64,000 nucleotides of DNA from assembly GCA_963807925.1 (NCBI GenBank), contig CAWEDP010000002.1, forward strand, positions 930,001 to 994,000, in the 5' to 3' direction. The notes under the pieces are model-generated. The model was given only the letters and a program-made list of their open reading frames with translations, did not search any database and was not told the DNA's origin. The position numbers and the translations under genes are program-made. Below are positions 27,926 through 37,327 of the stretch, piece after piece; the stretch's first letter is position 1; each line of letters begins with the position of its first letter. The stretch is from CAWEDP01 sp963807925. GTDB taxonomy: Bacteria; Acidobacteriota; Vicinamibacteria; Vicinamibacterales; CAVVIG01.

Positions 27926-28885
27926 ATGGTCGACCTGACTGTCGTGATTCCGGTACGGAACGAGGCGCCGTCGCTGGCGAAGCTGCACCAGGAGCTGACC
28001 ACGACGCTCACGGCGTGGGGCCGCCCGTACGAAATCATCGTCGTCGACGACGGAAGCACCGATGACAGCTTCGAGATCCTCGCACGCCTCCAGGCGATCG
28101 ACGCGCGCCTCCGGGTGATTCGGTTCCGCCGCAACTTCGGCCAGACGGCGGCGTTCGCCGCCGGGTTCGACCACGCCCGCGGACGGGTCATCGTCACCTC
28201 GGACGGCGATCTGCAGAACGACCCGGCCGACATCCCGGGCCTGGTCGACGTGCTCGAGCGCGGTCACGACATCGTCTGCGGATGGCGCAAGGAGCGGAAG
28301 GACGCCTGGCTGTCGCGGCGGCTGCCGTCGACGATCGCCAACTGGCTGATCTCGGTGTCGACCGGCGTGCGCCTGCACGATTACGGCTGCTCGCTGAAGG
28401 CCTTCCGCGCGGAAGTGGTCAAGCCGCTGCGGCTGTACGGCGAGATGCACCGCTTCCTGCCGGCCATCGCGAGCGAACAGGGCGTTTCGATCGCCGAGCG
28501 GGTCGTCCACCACCGCCCGCGCGAGCACGGCAGATCGAAGTACGGGATCTCGCGCACCCTCCGCGTGGTTCTGGATCTGGTGACCGTGAAGTTCCTTCTG
28601 AGCTATTCGACCCGCCCGCTGCAGATCTTCGGCCCCATCGGCCTCGCGATCGCGGTCGTCGGGACGGTGATCGGATCGTGGCTCGCATACCTGCGGCTGA
28701 CCGGCGCGGCGACGGCGGGCTGGCTCGGGCTGCTGTTTCTCAGCCTGCTGCTCGTCATCACCGGCGGACAACTGGTGACGCTGGGCCTGCTCGCCGAGCT
28801 GCAGGCGCGGACCTATCACGAGTCGCAGGACAAGCGGACCTACGTGATTCGTGACATTGTCGAAACGGAGACCAGTCGGACGTGA
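27926..28885 (+). CDS. Polyprenyl-phosphate glycosyltransferase, GT2 (GtrB/ArnC-like)
   Basis: The product is 319 aa. The GT-A domain has VVIPVRNEAPSL, IVVDDGSTDDS, the metal-binding SDGDLQNDP and GWRKERKD, RRLPSTIANWL. Two C-terminal membrane helices lie near residues 232-255 and 265-287. Such enzymes load a sugar onto undecaprenyl phosphate, supplying donors to GT39-type enzymes such as the neighbour at 25770. The stop overlaps the GTG of the next gene. Confidence 0.88.
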   Translation: MVDLTVVIPVRNEAPSLAKLHQELTTTLTAWGRPYEIIVVDDGSTDDSFEILARLQAIDARLRVIRFRRNFGQTAAFAAGFDHARGRVIVTSDGDLQNDPADIPGLVDVLERGHDIVCGWRKERKDAWLSRRLPSTIANWLISVSTGVRLHDYGCSLKAFRAEVVKPLRLYGEMHRFLPAIASEQGVSIAERVVHHRPREHGRSKYGISRTLRVVLDLVTVKFLLSYSTRPLQIFGPIGLAIAVVGTVIGSWLAYLRLTGAATAGWLGLLFLSLLLVITGGQLVTLGLLAELQARTYHESQDKRTYVIRDIVETETSRT

Positions 28886-29943
28886 GATCGCGAGTCCTCG
28901 GCGCCGGGGCGCTGGCCACGGCGCTGATCCTGTCGGCGTGCTCGAGCAGCACGACGCCGAGCCCCCCGCCTCCGCCCACGCCCGACGGCCCCACGGTCAC
29001 GTGCCCTGCGCCCGAGACCGTTCAGATGGCGACGACCGGGACGTCCATACCTGTCGCGTACGGGAGCGCTACCGCGGTGAACGGCAAACCACCGGTGACG
29101 ACGATGTGTACGCCCGCGTCGGGATCCGCATTCGACGTCGGGCAGACCGAGGTGTCGTGCGTGGCCACCGACGCGCTGCAGCGGAGCGACACGTGCACGT
29201 TCTCGGTCACCGTCCTCCCGGTCCCGCAACTGTCCGTCACGACGTTCCTCGCGTTCGGCGACAGTTTCACGACGGGCGAGAGCGGCGTGGACAATCCCGT
29301 CCCGACGTCGGTGGACGCACAGATCCTGAGGTTCCTGCCGTCCATCCCTCTGCCGGGGGCCCAGTGGTACACCAGCGTCCTGACCCAGGAGCTGGCGCTG
29401 CGCTACGTGGCGCAGTCGCCAAGCGTCACGCCTCTCGGCAAGAACGGCGAAGCCGTTGAAGATCCGGACACGTTCTCCCGATTCGCCGGGCCGGTATCCT
29501 CCCGTGCGTGGGGAGCGGTGCTGATCCTCGAAGGCAGCAACGATCTCGCCGCGCACGACTCGCTGGTCATTCCGCCGACGATTGCCGGTCTCCGCAAGAT
29601 GGTGCAGCTCGCCAACAGCTTCGGCGTGAAGCCGTTCCTGGCGACGATTCCCCCGATGAATCCGGCAGGGTTCCGCGGCGGCGCGTACTCGTGGGCTCTC
29701 GTACCCGACCTCGACAACGGCATTCGTTCGCTCGCTCTGTCTGAAGGAGTGCCGCTCGTGGACGTGTATCAGGCGTTCAACAACGATCTGACGCTGCTCG
29801 GTCCCGACGGTCTTCACCCCAACGCCGCAGGCTATCAGCGAATCGCCGATACGTTCTTCACCGTCATCAAGCAGACGCTCGAAACGAACAGCAGCATCAC
29901 ACCCACCCGCATCCGCATTCCCATCGTCCGCCGGACTCGATGA
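28882..29943 (+). CDS. SGNH/GDSL-hydrolase lipoprotein with HYR-like domain
   Basis: The product is 353 aa. Lipobox LSAC (Cys20) is followed by a Pro-rich linker and a HYR/Ig-like domain with Cys pairs (residues about 38-112). The SGNH hydrolase has FGDSFTTGE (near 126-134), LEGSNDL (near 216-222) and DGLHPN (near 309-314), giving Ser, Asn and Asp/His. It is likely an extracytoplasmic esterase or deacetylase. It is translationally linked (GTGA) to the GT2 gene, hinting at glycan de-acylation. Confidence 0.8.
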   Translation: MRSRVLGAGALATALILSACSSSTTPSPPPPPTPDGPTVTCPAPETVQMATTGTSIPVAYGSATAVNGKPPVTTMCTPASGSAFDVGQTEVSCVATDALQRSDTCTFSVTVLPVPQLSVTTFLAFGDSFTTGESGVDNPVPTSVDAQILRFLPSIPLPGAQWYTSVLTQELALRYVAQSPSVTPLGKNGEAVEDPDTFSRFAGPVSSRAWGAVLILEGSNDLAAHDSLVIPPTIAGLRKMVQLANSFGVKPFLATIPPMNPAGFRGGAYSWALVPDLDNGIRSLALSEGVPLVDVYQAFNNDLTLLGPDGLHPNAAGYQRIADTFFTVIKQTLETNSSITPTRIRIPIVRRTR

Positions 29944-30285
29944 GCGCGGCGGGGCGCCACCGCACCGGCCGCTGACAGATCCATCGGCGGGATCCGCGGC
30001 CGCGGGCCATCGGGACACTCGTCGCGGAACTTCAAGAGCGCACGGGCGATCACGATCTCGTGCGCGAACGCCGTGTCCGTTTCCATCGGGAAGGCGGATC
30101 TGCAAGGCCCCACACCCGGACGAGGTGGCGCCGCTCTTGCAGCCGGTGTCCTTCACTCACCCCCACACGTGGGCGTTCGACGAGCGACGAGCGTCGAGCG
30201 TCCGGAGCGCGAAGGCGCCCGTCGAGCGATCCCGGCGTCACCGTAAAGGGGCGGCGGACTGGTCCCGATACACAGGGGTGCACAC
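29944..30285. other. 342-nt intergenic stretch, no gene recognised
   Basis: No convincing coding region, RNA gene or terminator is seen. Minus-strand frames are open but lack recognisable sequence. No promoter with both boxes is evident before the lipoprotein at 30286. Confidence 0.5.
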
Positions 30286-31569
30286 ATGTTGCGCTGCGAT
30301 TGGCTGACGACTGCCCTCGTTTCCGCCCTGGCAGGCGCGGCATTCGGCGGGTGCACGGCCTCGAAAAGCGCGAACCCGCTGACGCCAACCGTTGCGGGAC
30401 CGATCCCGGGAGTTGACATCACGGCGCCCCGGGCGGTCACGCCGACCGCCGGATTCCGAATCGCCGCCGACGAGCAGCCGGTCACCCTCACCGTCGAGAA
30501 CGCGTCGAGCAACGGTCAGCGGTCGCTGAACTATGGATTCGAGCTGGCGAGCGACGCGGGCTTCACGAACCCGTTGTACGCACGCGACGGCATCACCGCC
30601 GGCGACGGCAGCACCAGTCTTCGACTGGCCGACGCGCTGGCGGCCGATCGCACCTACTACTGGCGGGCCCGCGCGCAGGACGGCGCGAATGCCGGCCCGT
30701 ACTCCGAAACGGCGATGTTCGCCGTCTTCACTCCGGTCGTCCTCGGTGCGCCGACACCGATCGGGCCGGCACCGAATGCCACGACGCCGACCCTGCGCCC
30801 GACCTTTGTCTTCAACAACGCGGCGCGCTCAGGATCGGCAGGGCCGATCACCTATGTCGTCGAGTTGTCGCTCACCGACAGCTTCGCGACCAGGGTATCG
30901 GGCACGGTGCCGGAGCAGCCGAACCAGACGAGCCTCCAGTCCCCACAGGATCTGCCGGCCGGCAGCTACATCTTCTGGCGCGTGCGCGCCACCGACCCGA
31001 CGACGGCAGGACCCTGGTCGCCGACGCTCGCGTTTTCCACGCCGGCCGTGCCGCAGCCGACCCCGGGACCGCCGCCCGTCGACGGCGTGCCGCCCGATGC
31101 CGTCGATCTGCAGCAGGCGCACGTGTACAACTCGCCGTACGACGTGGCGCTCTGGCCGGCCACATCGAGGCTGACGCGTCTCAGCCTGATGCCGAGCGGC
31201 GCGCACGTGGAATCGACGCAGCAGAGTGCGTGGCCGGACGTCTGGCCGCCGGGATGGAACGGCCCGCTGCTCTACACGCTGTGGATCGTGGTGCGGATCA
31301 ACGGCCAGTGGTACACGTCGGGGTGCATCGAGTACTGGCGCGGCCTGTACCAGAACGGCGGGCCGGTGACCGAGTACGGGCAGAACTGGTACTACGATCC
31401 GGGGCGGTGGGGCGCCATGGCCGGCTATCAGCCTGCGCCGGGCGAGCAGGTCGGCTTCTTCATCACCGCGGGCGACGCGCGCAACAACGGCGTCAGCATC
31501 GTCCACGAGCGGTCCAACGTGGTCCTCGTGCCATTCCCCTCGAGCGGGGGTGGCAGCTTCACCTACTGA
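30286..31569 (+). CDS. Lipoprotein with Ig/FnIII-like repeats and novel C-terminal domain (paralogue 1)
   Basis: The product is 427 aa. Lipobox FGGC (Cys23) is followed by two beta-sandwich repeats: PVTLTVENAS to TYYWRARAQDG (about 65-140) and TLRPTFVFNNA to YIFWRVRATDP (about 165-240). A C-terminal domain (about 265-420) contains QWYTSGCIEYWRG, NWYYDPGRWGAMAGYQPAPG and ERSNVVLVPF. It aligns over its whole length with the lipoprotein at 38594, which lies on the other side of the glycan operon. No enzyme motif is visible; a surface-glycan-binding role is inference. Confidence 0.75.
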   Translation: MLRCDWLTTALVSALAGAAFGGCTASKSANPLTPTVAGPIPGVDITAPRAVTPTAGFRIAADEQPVTLTVENASSNGQRSLNYGFELASDAGFTNPLYARDGITAGDGSTSLRLADALAADRTYYWRARAQDGANAGPYSETAMFAVFTPVVLGAPTPIGPAPNATTPTLRPTFVFNNAARSGSAGPITYVVELSLTDSFATRVSGTVPEQPNQTSLQSPQDLPAGSYIFWRVRATDPTTAGPWSPTLAFSTPAVPQPTPGPPPVDGVPPDAVDLQQAHVYNSPYDVALWPATSRLTRLSLMPSGAHVESTQQSAWPDVWPPGWNGPLLYTLWIVVRINGQWYTSGCIEYWRGLYQNGGPVTEYGQNWYYDPGRWGAMAGYQPAPGEQVGFFITAGDARNNGVSIVHERSNVVLVPFPSSGGGSFTY

Positions 31570-31579
31570 TCCCGGGGTA

Positions 31580-31593
31580 CGGCGCTCGCGCCG
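31580..31593. terminator. Short hairpin between convergent genes
   Basis: CGGCGC and GCGCCG (31580-31585, 31588-31593) form a compact hairpin between the lipoprotein stop and the methyltransferase stop. There is no T-run, so it is a weak bidirectional terminator candidate. Confidence 0.3.
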
Positions 31594-31610
31594 ACTCGCC
31601 GGCGTGGCGT

Positions 31611-32288
31611 TCACCCGCGCTTGGTCGCCTTCACGTACAGATTCGTCCGCCACCGGACCGGCAGCCGGTCAGGATTGAGGATCGCCAGCGCGACGAGCCC
31701 CGGCCATCCGAGATGCCGCCGGACCTTCTGACGAAAGAACGCATTGACGACCGGAACGTCGAACAGTTGCGGCACGAATCCGTGCGCCTCCAGTCGCGTG
31801 GCGAGCTGGGCGGGCGTGTGGAGCGCGCAATGATCCTCGCGCCAGCGGGTCAGGCTTCGCCACCGCACGGTCTCGAACAGCGTGTTGGACCATTTGTTCG
31901 GCGTCTGCAGCAGGTAGCTGCCCTGGCGCCGCAGCACGCGGTGAACCTCGCCCAGGTGGGCGTCGCTGTCCCTGATGTGCTCGAATACGTCGAAGCTGAC
32001 GACGACGTCGAACGAGGCGTCGGGGAAGGGCAGGACGACGCCGGCGATCTGCTGAACGGGCAGATCGCCGAACCAGCGCCGCGATTCCGCGATCAGCGCC
32101 GCGTCGAGTTCGACACCGCGCGCACGGCAGCCGCGACCGAGGAGCGCACGGAGCATGGCGCCGGTGCCTGTGCCGATCTCGAGAATGTCGGCGCCGGCGC
32201 GCACGACGCCGGTTGCATCGAGAAAGCTCAGGTTGGCTTCGGCGTTGCCGAACTGCTGCGGGCCGTCGGTTCGACCCGGAAGGCTCAT
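31611..32288 (-). CDS. Class I SAM-dependent methyltransferase
   Basis: The product is 225 aa. SAM-binding motif ILEIGTGTGAML (near 34-45), GVELD, DASFDVVVSFDVFEHI and VLRRQGSYLLQTPNK are typical of Methyltransf_11/23 enzymes. It is the last gene of the six-gene glycan operon. ATG overlaps the preceding stop (ATGA). The substrate is probably a sugar or lipid intermediate (context only). Confidence 0.8.
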   Translation of the reverse strand: MSLPGRTDGPQQFGNAEANLSFLDATGVVRAGADILEIGTGTGAMLRALLGRGCRARGVELDAALIAESRRWFGDLPVQQIAGVVLPFPDASFDVVVSFDVFEHIRDSDAHLGEVHRVLRRQGSYLLQTPNKWSNTLFETVRWRSLTRWREDHCALHTPAQLATRLEAHGFVPQLFDVPVVNAFFRQKVRRHLGWPGLVALAILNPDRLPVRWRTNLYVKATKRG

Positions 32289-33730
32289 AGTCGCAGGCAA
32301 CCGATAGCCGCAATCCACACCACGAGCAAGGGCAAGAGACTCGGCAAGCCCCGGAGGCCGGCCAGTTCCCCGAGATTCCACGCGGCGTGCGGAAGCGTTC
32401 CGCCGCGCAGCCGGCTCGGGTCCGCGCCGCCGTGAACGAACGTCTGGTGGTTGAGCGACAGATCGCCGTCGCGGAAAGCCGGCCACAACAGTTCGCGTAC
32501 CGGGTCCTTCAGGTTCGACGGCGGCTGCGGGGTGGTCGCGACGGCGACGAGGTTCACGGCGGCGCCCCACATCCATGCCGCGACCAGCACGAGGCGTCCC
32601 AGGCGGCCGACGGCCTCCCACATCGGAGCCAGACCGAGGGCGACAAACGGCAGCGCCGCCATCATCTGTCGCGGACCGAAGAACCACCCGCCTTCCCAGA
32701 AGAAATAGGAGGCGTTGAGGAGGAGGTAATAGAGCCCGACGGCTGCAGCCACGACGGCCGCCGCACGATGTCCGCGCCTCGCGAGGCGGACCAGCCCGAA
32801 CGGCGCGATCGCAAAGAGCGGCGCGATGGGGAGCAGCCCCCGGTAGCTGCCGACGAGGAGCTCGCGAATGACCGTCAGCCTGGGGTACGTGATGCCGAAG
32901 AACCCGGTCTGGAGCTCCTTGAAGCCTTCCTCGCTCGCGTACCCCACATGGAACGGCGAGTCGAATGCCAGCGCGTTGTAGGTGAAGAGCGGCGTGGCGG
33001 CGATGACGAGACCGACGGCGACCGGCAGGGCGAGCGCCCGCAGGCTCCCGGTGAGGTTGCCTCGGCGCGCGAGCAGCATCAGGCCGATGAACATCGCCGG
33101 AACCGCCGCCTGGAACTCGGTGACGGCGGCCCAGCCGCCGGCGAGACCGAAGACGAATCCGAGGGTCCACGTCGGGGCGGATGCCGTGTCGCTGAGCGCG
33201 TCCGCCGCGGCGAAGGCGATCATCAGGCAGCCGGCGGCCTGGCCGTGTCCCACGAACAGCGTTCCATAGGCCCACGCCGGCGACGCGATGCCGTACGCGG
33301 TGGTCGCGAAGATGGCCGCGCCGCGGCTCGCGCCCCAGCGCAGCGACAGCCAGAAGACCGAGAGCGCCGCCAGCATCGTGAAGACGCCGGAGGTGAAGAC
33401 GCCGGCTACATACGATGTCCACGCGATGCCGGGAAACGACTCGGGCGCGACACCTGCGACCCGTGAGATGACACGGGCGGCTTCGACCGGCGGCACCGCC
33501 AGCAGCGAGGCGCCCGGCGCCTTGTCCGAGTAGTAATGGCCGCGCCAGATCGCCCGATCGCCGGTGTGCAGCTGATAGGCGTCGATCTGGAGCGTATGTC
33601 GCTCGAGGATCGCCCGGACGAGCGCGAACCGGGAGTTCTGGTTCCAGCCCCCCGCCTGATAGAAGTACGCGTACGACAGCAGCAGGGCGGCCGCGAGCAC
33701 GATCGCGGCGCGCAACTCGCGCGGCGTCAC
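32285..33730 (-). CDS. Polytopic membrane protein, probable glycosyltransferase
   Basis: The product is 481 aa with about eleven helices. The first periplasmic loop has RAILERHTLQIDAYQ and GHYYSDKAPGASLLAVPP, a pattern found in GT39-like and related polyprenyl-sugar transferases. No cytoplasmic catalytic domain is present. It overlaps both neighbours by 4 nt in the operon. Confidence 0.6.
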   Translation of the reverse strand: MTPRELRAAIVLAAALLLSYAYFYQAGGWNQNSRFALVRAILERHTLQIDAYQLHTGDRAIWRGHYYSDKAPGASLLAVPPVEAARVISRVAGVAPESFPGIAWTSYVAGVFTSGVFTMLAALSVFWLSLRWGASRGAAIFATTAYGIASPAWAYGTLFVGHGQAAGCLMIAFAAADALSDTASAPTWTLGFVFGLAGGWAAVTEFQAAVPAMFIGLMLLARRGNLTGSLRALALPVAVGLVIAATPLFTYNALAFDSPFHVGYASEEGFKELQTGFFGITYPRLTVIRELLVGSYRGLLPIAPLFAIAPFGLVRLARRGHRAAAVVAAAVGLYYLLLNASYFFWEGGWFFGPRQMMAALPFVALGLAPMWEAVGRLGRLVLVAAWMWGAAVNLVAVATTPQPPSNLKDPVRELLWPAFRDGDLSLNHQTFVHGGADPSRLRGGTLPHAAWNLGELAGLRGLPSLLPLLVVWIAAIGCLRL

Positions 33731-34989
33731 GGCGCCGCCTGCGGCACGGCGGTCCTCATGTGGCGCTGCACCTGGATGAAGAGCAACACGACGGTCGCAG
33801 CCTCGGCGGCGACCGTGGCCCAGGCGGCGCCCGAGATGCCCCAGCGAGGAATGAACAGAAGGTTCAGGGCGACGTTACTGACCAGGCCGACCACCGTCGT
33901 GACGAGCAGCCGTCGATCCAGGTTGGTGGCGATGGCCGCCGCGTGGAGAATCCAGGTGCAGAACACGAGCAGGGCCCCGCCTGAGAGCACGCGAAGCGGC
34001 GACACGGCGGGCGAGTATCCCGATCCGAACAGCAGGCGCATGATCGGCCCGGCGAGCCACAGCGCCACGCCGCCGAGCAGGACGCCAAGGCCGGCGGCGG
34101 CGCCCAGCGCACGGAGGAACTGCGCCTGCAGCGCGGCGCGGTCGTGCACGAACAGGTAGGAAAAGCGCGGCGTGAGCACGGCCGAGAGGACGGCCGGCGC
34201 GTAGGTGAGACCTTCGTAGACGCGGTAGGCCGCCGCGTACCAGCCGGTTTCGGCATCGGACCGCACGAGGCCGAGTATAACGGTGTCGATGTAGGTGTAA
34301 AGGTTCAGCGCGATCATGAAGAACCCGAGCGGGAGCGCGGCCGCCTGGATGCGCCGCCACGCCCGGCCGTCGAACGCCGGCCGCGCCGACTCGGCCATCC
34401 GGCGAACCAGCCACGTGATCGCGCCGAACATCGACAGCCGCGCGGCGACGAACGCCAGGCTCAGGCCGTAGAGCCCGTAGCCGCCGACGAGCGCCGCACT
34501 GCCCAGTGCCACCAGCATGACCCGGTCGGCGACGACCACCCCCGCCTCCAAGTCGAATCGATTCAATCCCTGCAGGAGCCCCCGGACCGTCAGCAGGTAC
34601 GATCGCACCGCCGACGAGACGCCGAGCAGATAGCACACGCGGATCACCGTCGGATCCGAGCGAAGCAGCGGCACGATCACGAAGAGCACGGCGAGACCGC
34701 CCGACACCCAGGCGAGCTTCAGACCGAGCACGTTCCGGAAGGTCGAGCCGGATGCCTGGCGATCCCGCGCCACTTCGCGAACGGTGACCGGCGCGAGACC
34801 GATGTCCATGATCGTTTCGACGATCGTCGCCAGCGCCAGGGCAAAGGAGAAGCGGCCGTAGTCCTGCGCCGACAGGAACCGGCCCGCCACCATCAGGAGC
34901 AGCAGGAGCAGCCCCGCGCTGCCGGCGCTGATCGTCGCGTACCCGCTGCTCACCAGGAACGCGAAGCGGCCGCGGCGTGTGTCGCTCAC
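33727..34989 (-). CDS. Polysaccharide flippase (Wzx/MATE-like)
   Basis: The product is 420 aa with 12-14 helices. N-terminal SSGYATISAGSAGLLLLLLM, GRFLSAQDYGRFSFALALAT and GLAPVTVREVAR match Polysacc_synt/Wzx. It would move lipid-linked oligosaccharides across the membrane. No Wzy polymerase with a clear signature is seen in the operon. Confidence 0.85.
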   Translation of the reverse strand: MSDTRRGRFAFLVSSGYATISAGSAGLLLLLLMVAGRFLSAQDYGRFSFALALATIVETIMDIGLAPVTVREVARDRQASGSTFRNVLGLKLAWVSGGLAVLFVIVPLLRSDPTVIRVCYLLGVSSAVRSYLLTVRGLLQGLNRFDLEAGVVVADRVMLVALGSAALVGGYGLYGLSLAFVAARLSMFGAITWLVRRMAESARPAFDGRAWRRIQAAALPLGFFMIALNLYTYIDTVILGLVRSDAETGWYAAAYRVYEGLTYAPAVLSAVLTPRFSYLFVHDRAALQAQFLRALGAAAGLGVLLGGVALWLAGPIMRLLFGSGYSPAVSPLRVLSGGALLVFCTWILHAAAIATNLDRRLLVTTVVGLVSNVALNLLFIPRWGISGAAWATVAAEAATVVLLFIQVQRHMRTAVPQAAP

Positions 34990-36278
34990 CCTCGCTCCGG
35001 CGGCAGATCGCCGGCGGAGTGTGCCGCCAGCCGCTCGAACAGGTCGCGCATGCGACCGAAGACGAGGCGCTCGTCGAATTGGTCGTGAACCGACGCACGG
35101 GCGTTGCGGGCCAGGCGTCGTCGCTCGTCCCGATCGGCGACGAGCGAGGCCAGGCAGGCCGAGAGTCGTTCGGGATCGTGGGGCGGACAGAGCCGGCCGT
35201 TGTGGCCATCGACAACGAATTCGAGCAGCCCTCCCACGGCGGCGGCGACGACCGGCACGCCGGACGCGAGGGCCTCGATGGCCGACAGCCCGAGCGCCTC
35301 GAAGTGCGACGGCTGGACCGCGACGTCCACGGCGCGGTAGAGCGGAGCGACATCGGCAATCGGTCCGAGAAACCGCACGCTCCCGGCCAGGCCGTGGCGT
35401 GCGACGAACGCGCGACCGGTTGCTCCGACGTCCCAGGGGTGGCCCGTCATGTCCGGCCCGGCGACGAGCAGGACCGGCTGAGTCGACGCCGGGGCTCCGC
35501 CGTCAGCATCGAGGCCGGACGGCTGCCGCACGGCAGCGCCCCGTGTCAGCAGACGCCACGCTTCGAGCAGATCCTCGAGTCCCTTCTCCCGGCTGAGCCG
35601 GCCCACGAACAGGCACACCACGGCATCACCTGAAACGCCGAGCGCCTGCCGCAGCCGCTCGGACTCGCCAGGTTCCGCCGGCCGAAAGGCCGTCATGTCG
35701 ATCGCGTTGGGGAAGTAGTGAACGCGCGAGGGGACGACTCCGGCGTCGAGCGCTTCCCGCTCGATCCCGTGCGAGATGCACGCGATCGCATCGGCGCGGC
35801 GATAGAAGGCGCGGATCGGCCGTTTGCACGCGCGACCCATCGCGCCGGCCGGATCGATGCCCACCGCCCTCAGGGCGGGGTCGGCGTTCTCACCCGTGAC
35901 GACGCCGGTCGTCTGGGCCTGGAAGACGACGGGACGTCTGGTGACGCCGCGCGCGATCAGCGCGGCGACGCCGGTGGCCCGGTAATCGATGCAGCACACC
36001 ACGTCGTATCGCGCCGAGTGGCGCAGCAGCCAGACGAGCGCCGCCGGTACCAGCTGCCACTTGCCGAGGGCCGACCGCTCGCCGCGCGGCCCGATCCGGC
36101 GGATCGTCATCCCGTTCCGCTCTTCGAGATCGGAGCGGTCGCGGGTGATGCGCTTCGTGAGGACCTGCACCGGAACGCCTTCGCCGGCCAGAAAGCGTCC
36201 CAGCCGTTCCGCATTGCTCTCGACACCGCCCATCACAGGAAAGAAGTAGGGCGTGAGGATGAGGACGCCCTGCGTCAT
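34986..36278 (-). CDS. Glycosyltransferase family 4
   Basis: The product is 430 aa. N-terminal FFPVMGGVESNAERLGRFLA and C-terminal LFVGRLSREKGLEDLLEAW, VAVQPSHFEALGLSAIEALA and GVPVVAAAVGGLLEFV define a GT-B retaining GT4 enzyme with the EX7E-type acidic pair. It adds a sugar on the cytoplasmic side. It is ATGA-coupled to both neighbours. Confidence 0.9.
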   Translation of the reverse strand: MTQGVLILTPYFFPVMGGVESNAERLGRFLAGEGVPVQVLTKRITRDRSDLEERNGMTIRRIGPRGERSALGKWQLVPAALVWLLRHSARYDVVCCIDYRATGVAALIARGVTRRPVVFQAQTTGVVTGENADPALRAVGIDPAGAMGRACKRPIRAFYRRADAIACISHGIEREALDAGVVPSRVHYFPNAIDMTAFRPAEPGESERLRQALGVSGDAVVCLFVGRLSREKGLEDLLEAWRLLTRGAAVRQPSGLDADGGAPASTQPVLLVAGPDMTGHPWDVGATGRAFVARHGLAGSVRFLGPIADVAPLYRAVDVAVQPSHFEALGLSAIEALASGVPVVAAAVGGLLEFVVDGHNGRLCPPHDPERLSACLASLVADRDERRRLARNARASVHDQFDERLVFGRMRDLFERLAAHSAGDLPPERG

Positions 36279-37327
36279 CCCGCCAGCACCGTCCGCCGCA
36301 GCAGTCTCCAGTACGCCGACAGGAACCCCTCGTACGCCGCTTTCCCGACCCGCACGATCGGGTTGCGCATGAGATCGTCACGGACGACGAGGCGATCGCT
36401 TCGAAGGAGAGCGCCGTCCGGCACGCGACGTATCCGGCCGACCGATGCCCGATCGCGCCGAAGGTCCGGCAACATGGCGATCAGGCCGCGCACCGCCTTC
36501 CAGTACGTGCGGCCGTGGCCGGCGGCGTGCAGGACGACCAGTTGCAGCGGCTCGTGAATCGCCAGGCACGGCAGGATGGCGACGAGCGTTCGCCACTGGT
36601 AGTTCTTCAGCATGAAGTGCCAGCGGTTCCGGAGCTGGTAGTAGAAGAGCCAGTCGCTGCGCGGGCGGCTCCGGTGGAGCACGAGCGCCTCGGCGACCTC
36701 CACGATGCGGTGCCCTGCCACGCGCATGCGGTGGGTGAAATCGCCGTCGTCCTTGCCCATGAAGTACCGCTCGTCGAACAGGCCGACCTCCATCGCGGCG
36801 GCGCGGTCGATGAGCAGCGCGTTGGCCGACGCCACGCCGACTTCGGCGTTCGCGGTCCCACGCTCCGCGAGCGAGCGACCCGCCCATCGGTTGATCGCCT
36901 CGCACATGAAGTGAAGGTGGCCGCCGCCGTACTGAATCGTGCACGCGTCGCTGTCGTGCACGACGAGCGGAGTGGCAATCCTGGCCGCCGGGTCCTCAGT
37001 CATCGCACGGCGAAGCCGGCCGATCGTGTCCGGCAGCACACGTACGTCGGCGTCCATCAGGAACACGAAACGTTCGGGCGTGTCGCGGATGCCGGTGTTT
37101 CTGCCGGGATTGGGCCCCTCGTTCCACTCGAGCGTCCGCACGCGCACCTCAGGATAGGCGTCGCGGAGCCACTCGACGGTGCCATCGGTGCTGACGATGT
37201 CGACGATGAGCCGTCGGGCGTGCGGACAGCCGGCGCGGTCGAGCGACGCGAGCGTGGCCGCGAGCGATTCGCGATTGTTGTGACAGACGATGGTGACGCC
37301 CACATCGGCGGGGAACGCCGCGCTCAT
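36275..37327 (-). CDS. Glycosyltransferase family 2 (rhamnosyltransferase-like)
   Basis: The product is 350 aa with VTIVCHNNRESLAATLASLD, VDIVSTDGTVEWL, NEGPNPGRNTGIRDT and FLMDADVRVL (metal-binding Asp-x-Asp), then FDERYFMGKDDGDFTHRMR. It is a GT-A inverting enzyme of the WbbL/rhamnosyltransferase style. The C terminus has a helical membrane-associated part. It starts by ATGA overlap with the deacetylase stop. Confidence 0.87.
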   Translation of the reverse strand: MSAAFPADVGVTIVCHNNRESLAATLASLDRAGCPHARRLIVDIVSTDGTVEWLRDAYPEVRVRTLEWNEGPNPGRNTGIRDTPERFVFLMDADVRVLPDTIGRLRRAMTEDPAARIATPLVVHDSDACTIQYGGGHLHFMCEAINRWAGRSLAERGTANAEVGVASANALLIDRAAAMEVGLFDERYFMGKDDGDFTHRMRVAGHRIVEVAEALVLHRSRPRSDWLFYYQLRNRWHFMLKNYQWRTLVAILPCLAIHEPLQLVVLHAAGHGRTYWKAVRGLIAMLPDLRRDRASVGRIRRVPDGALLRSDRLVVRDDLMRNPIVRVGKAAYEGFLSAYWRLLRRTVLAG

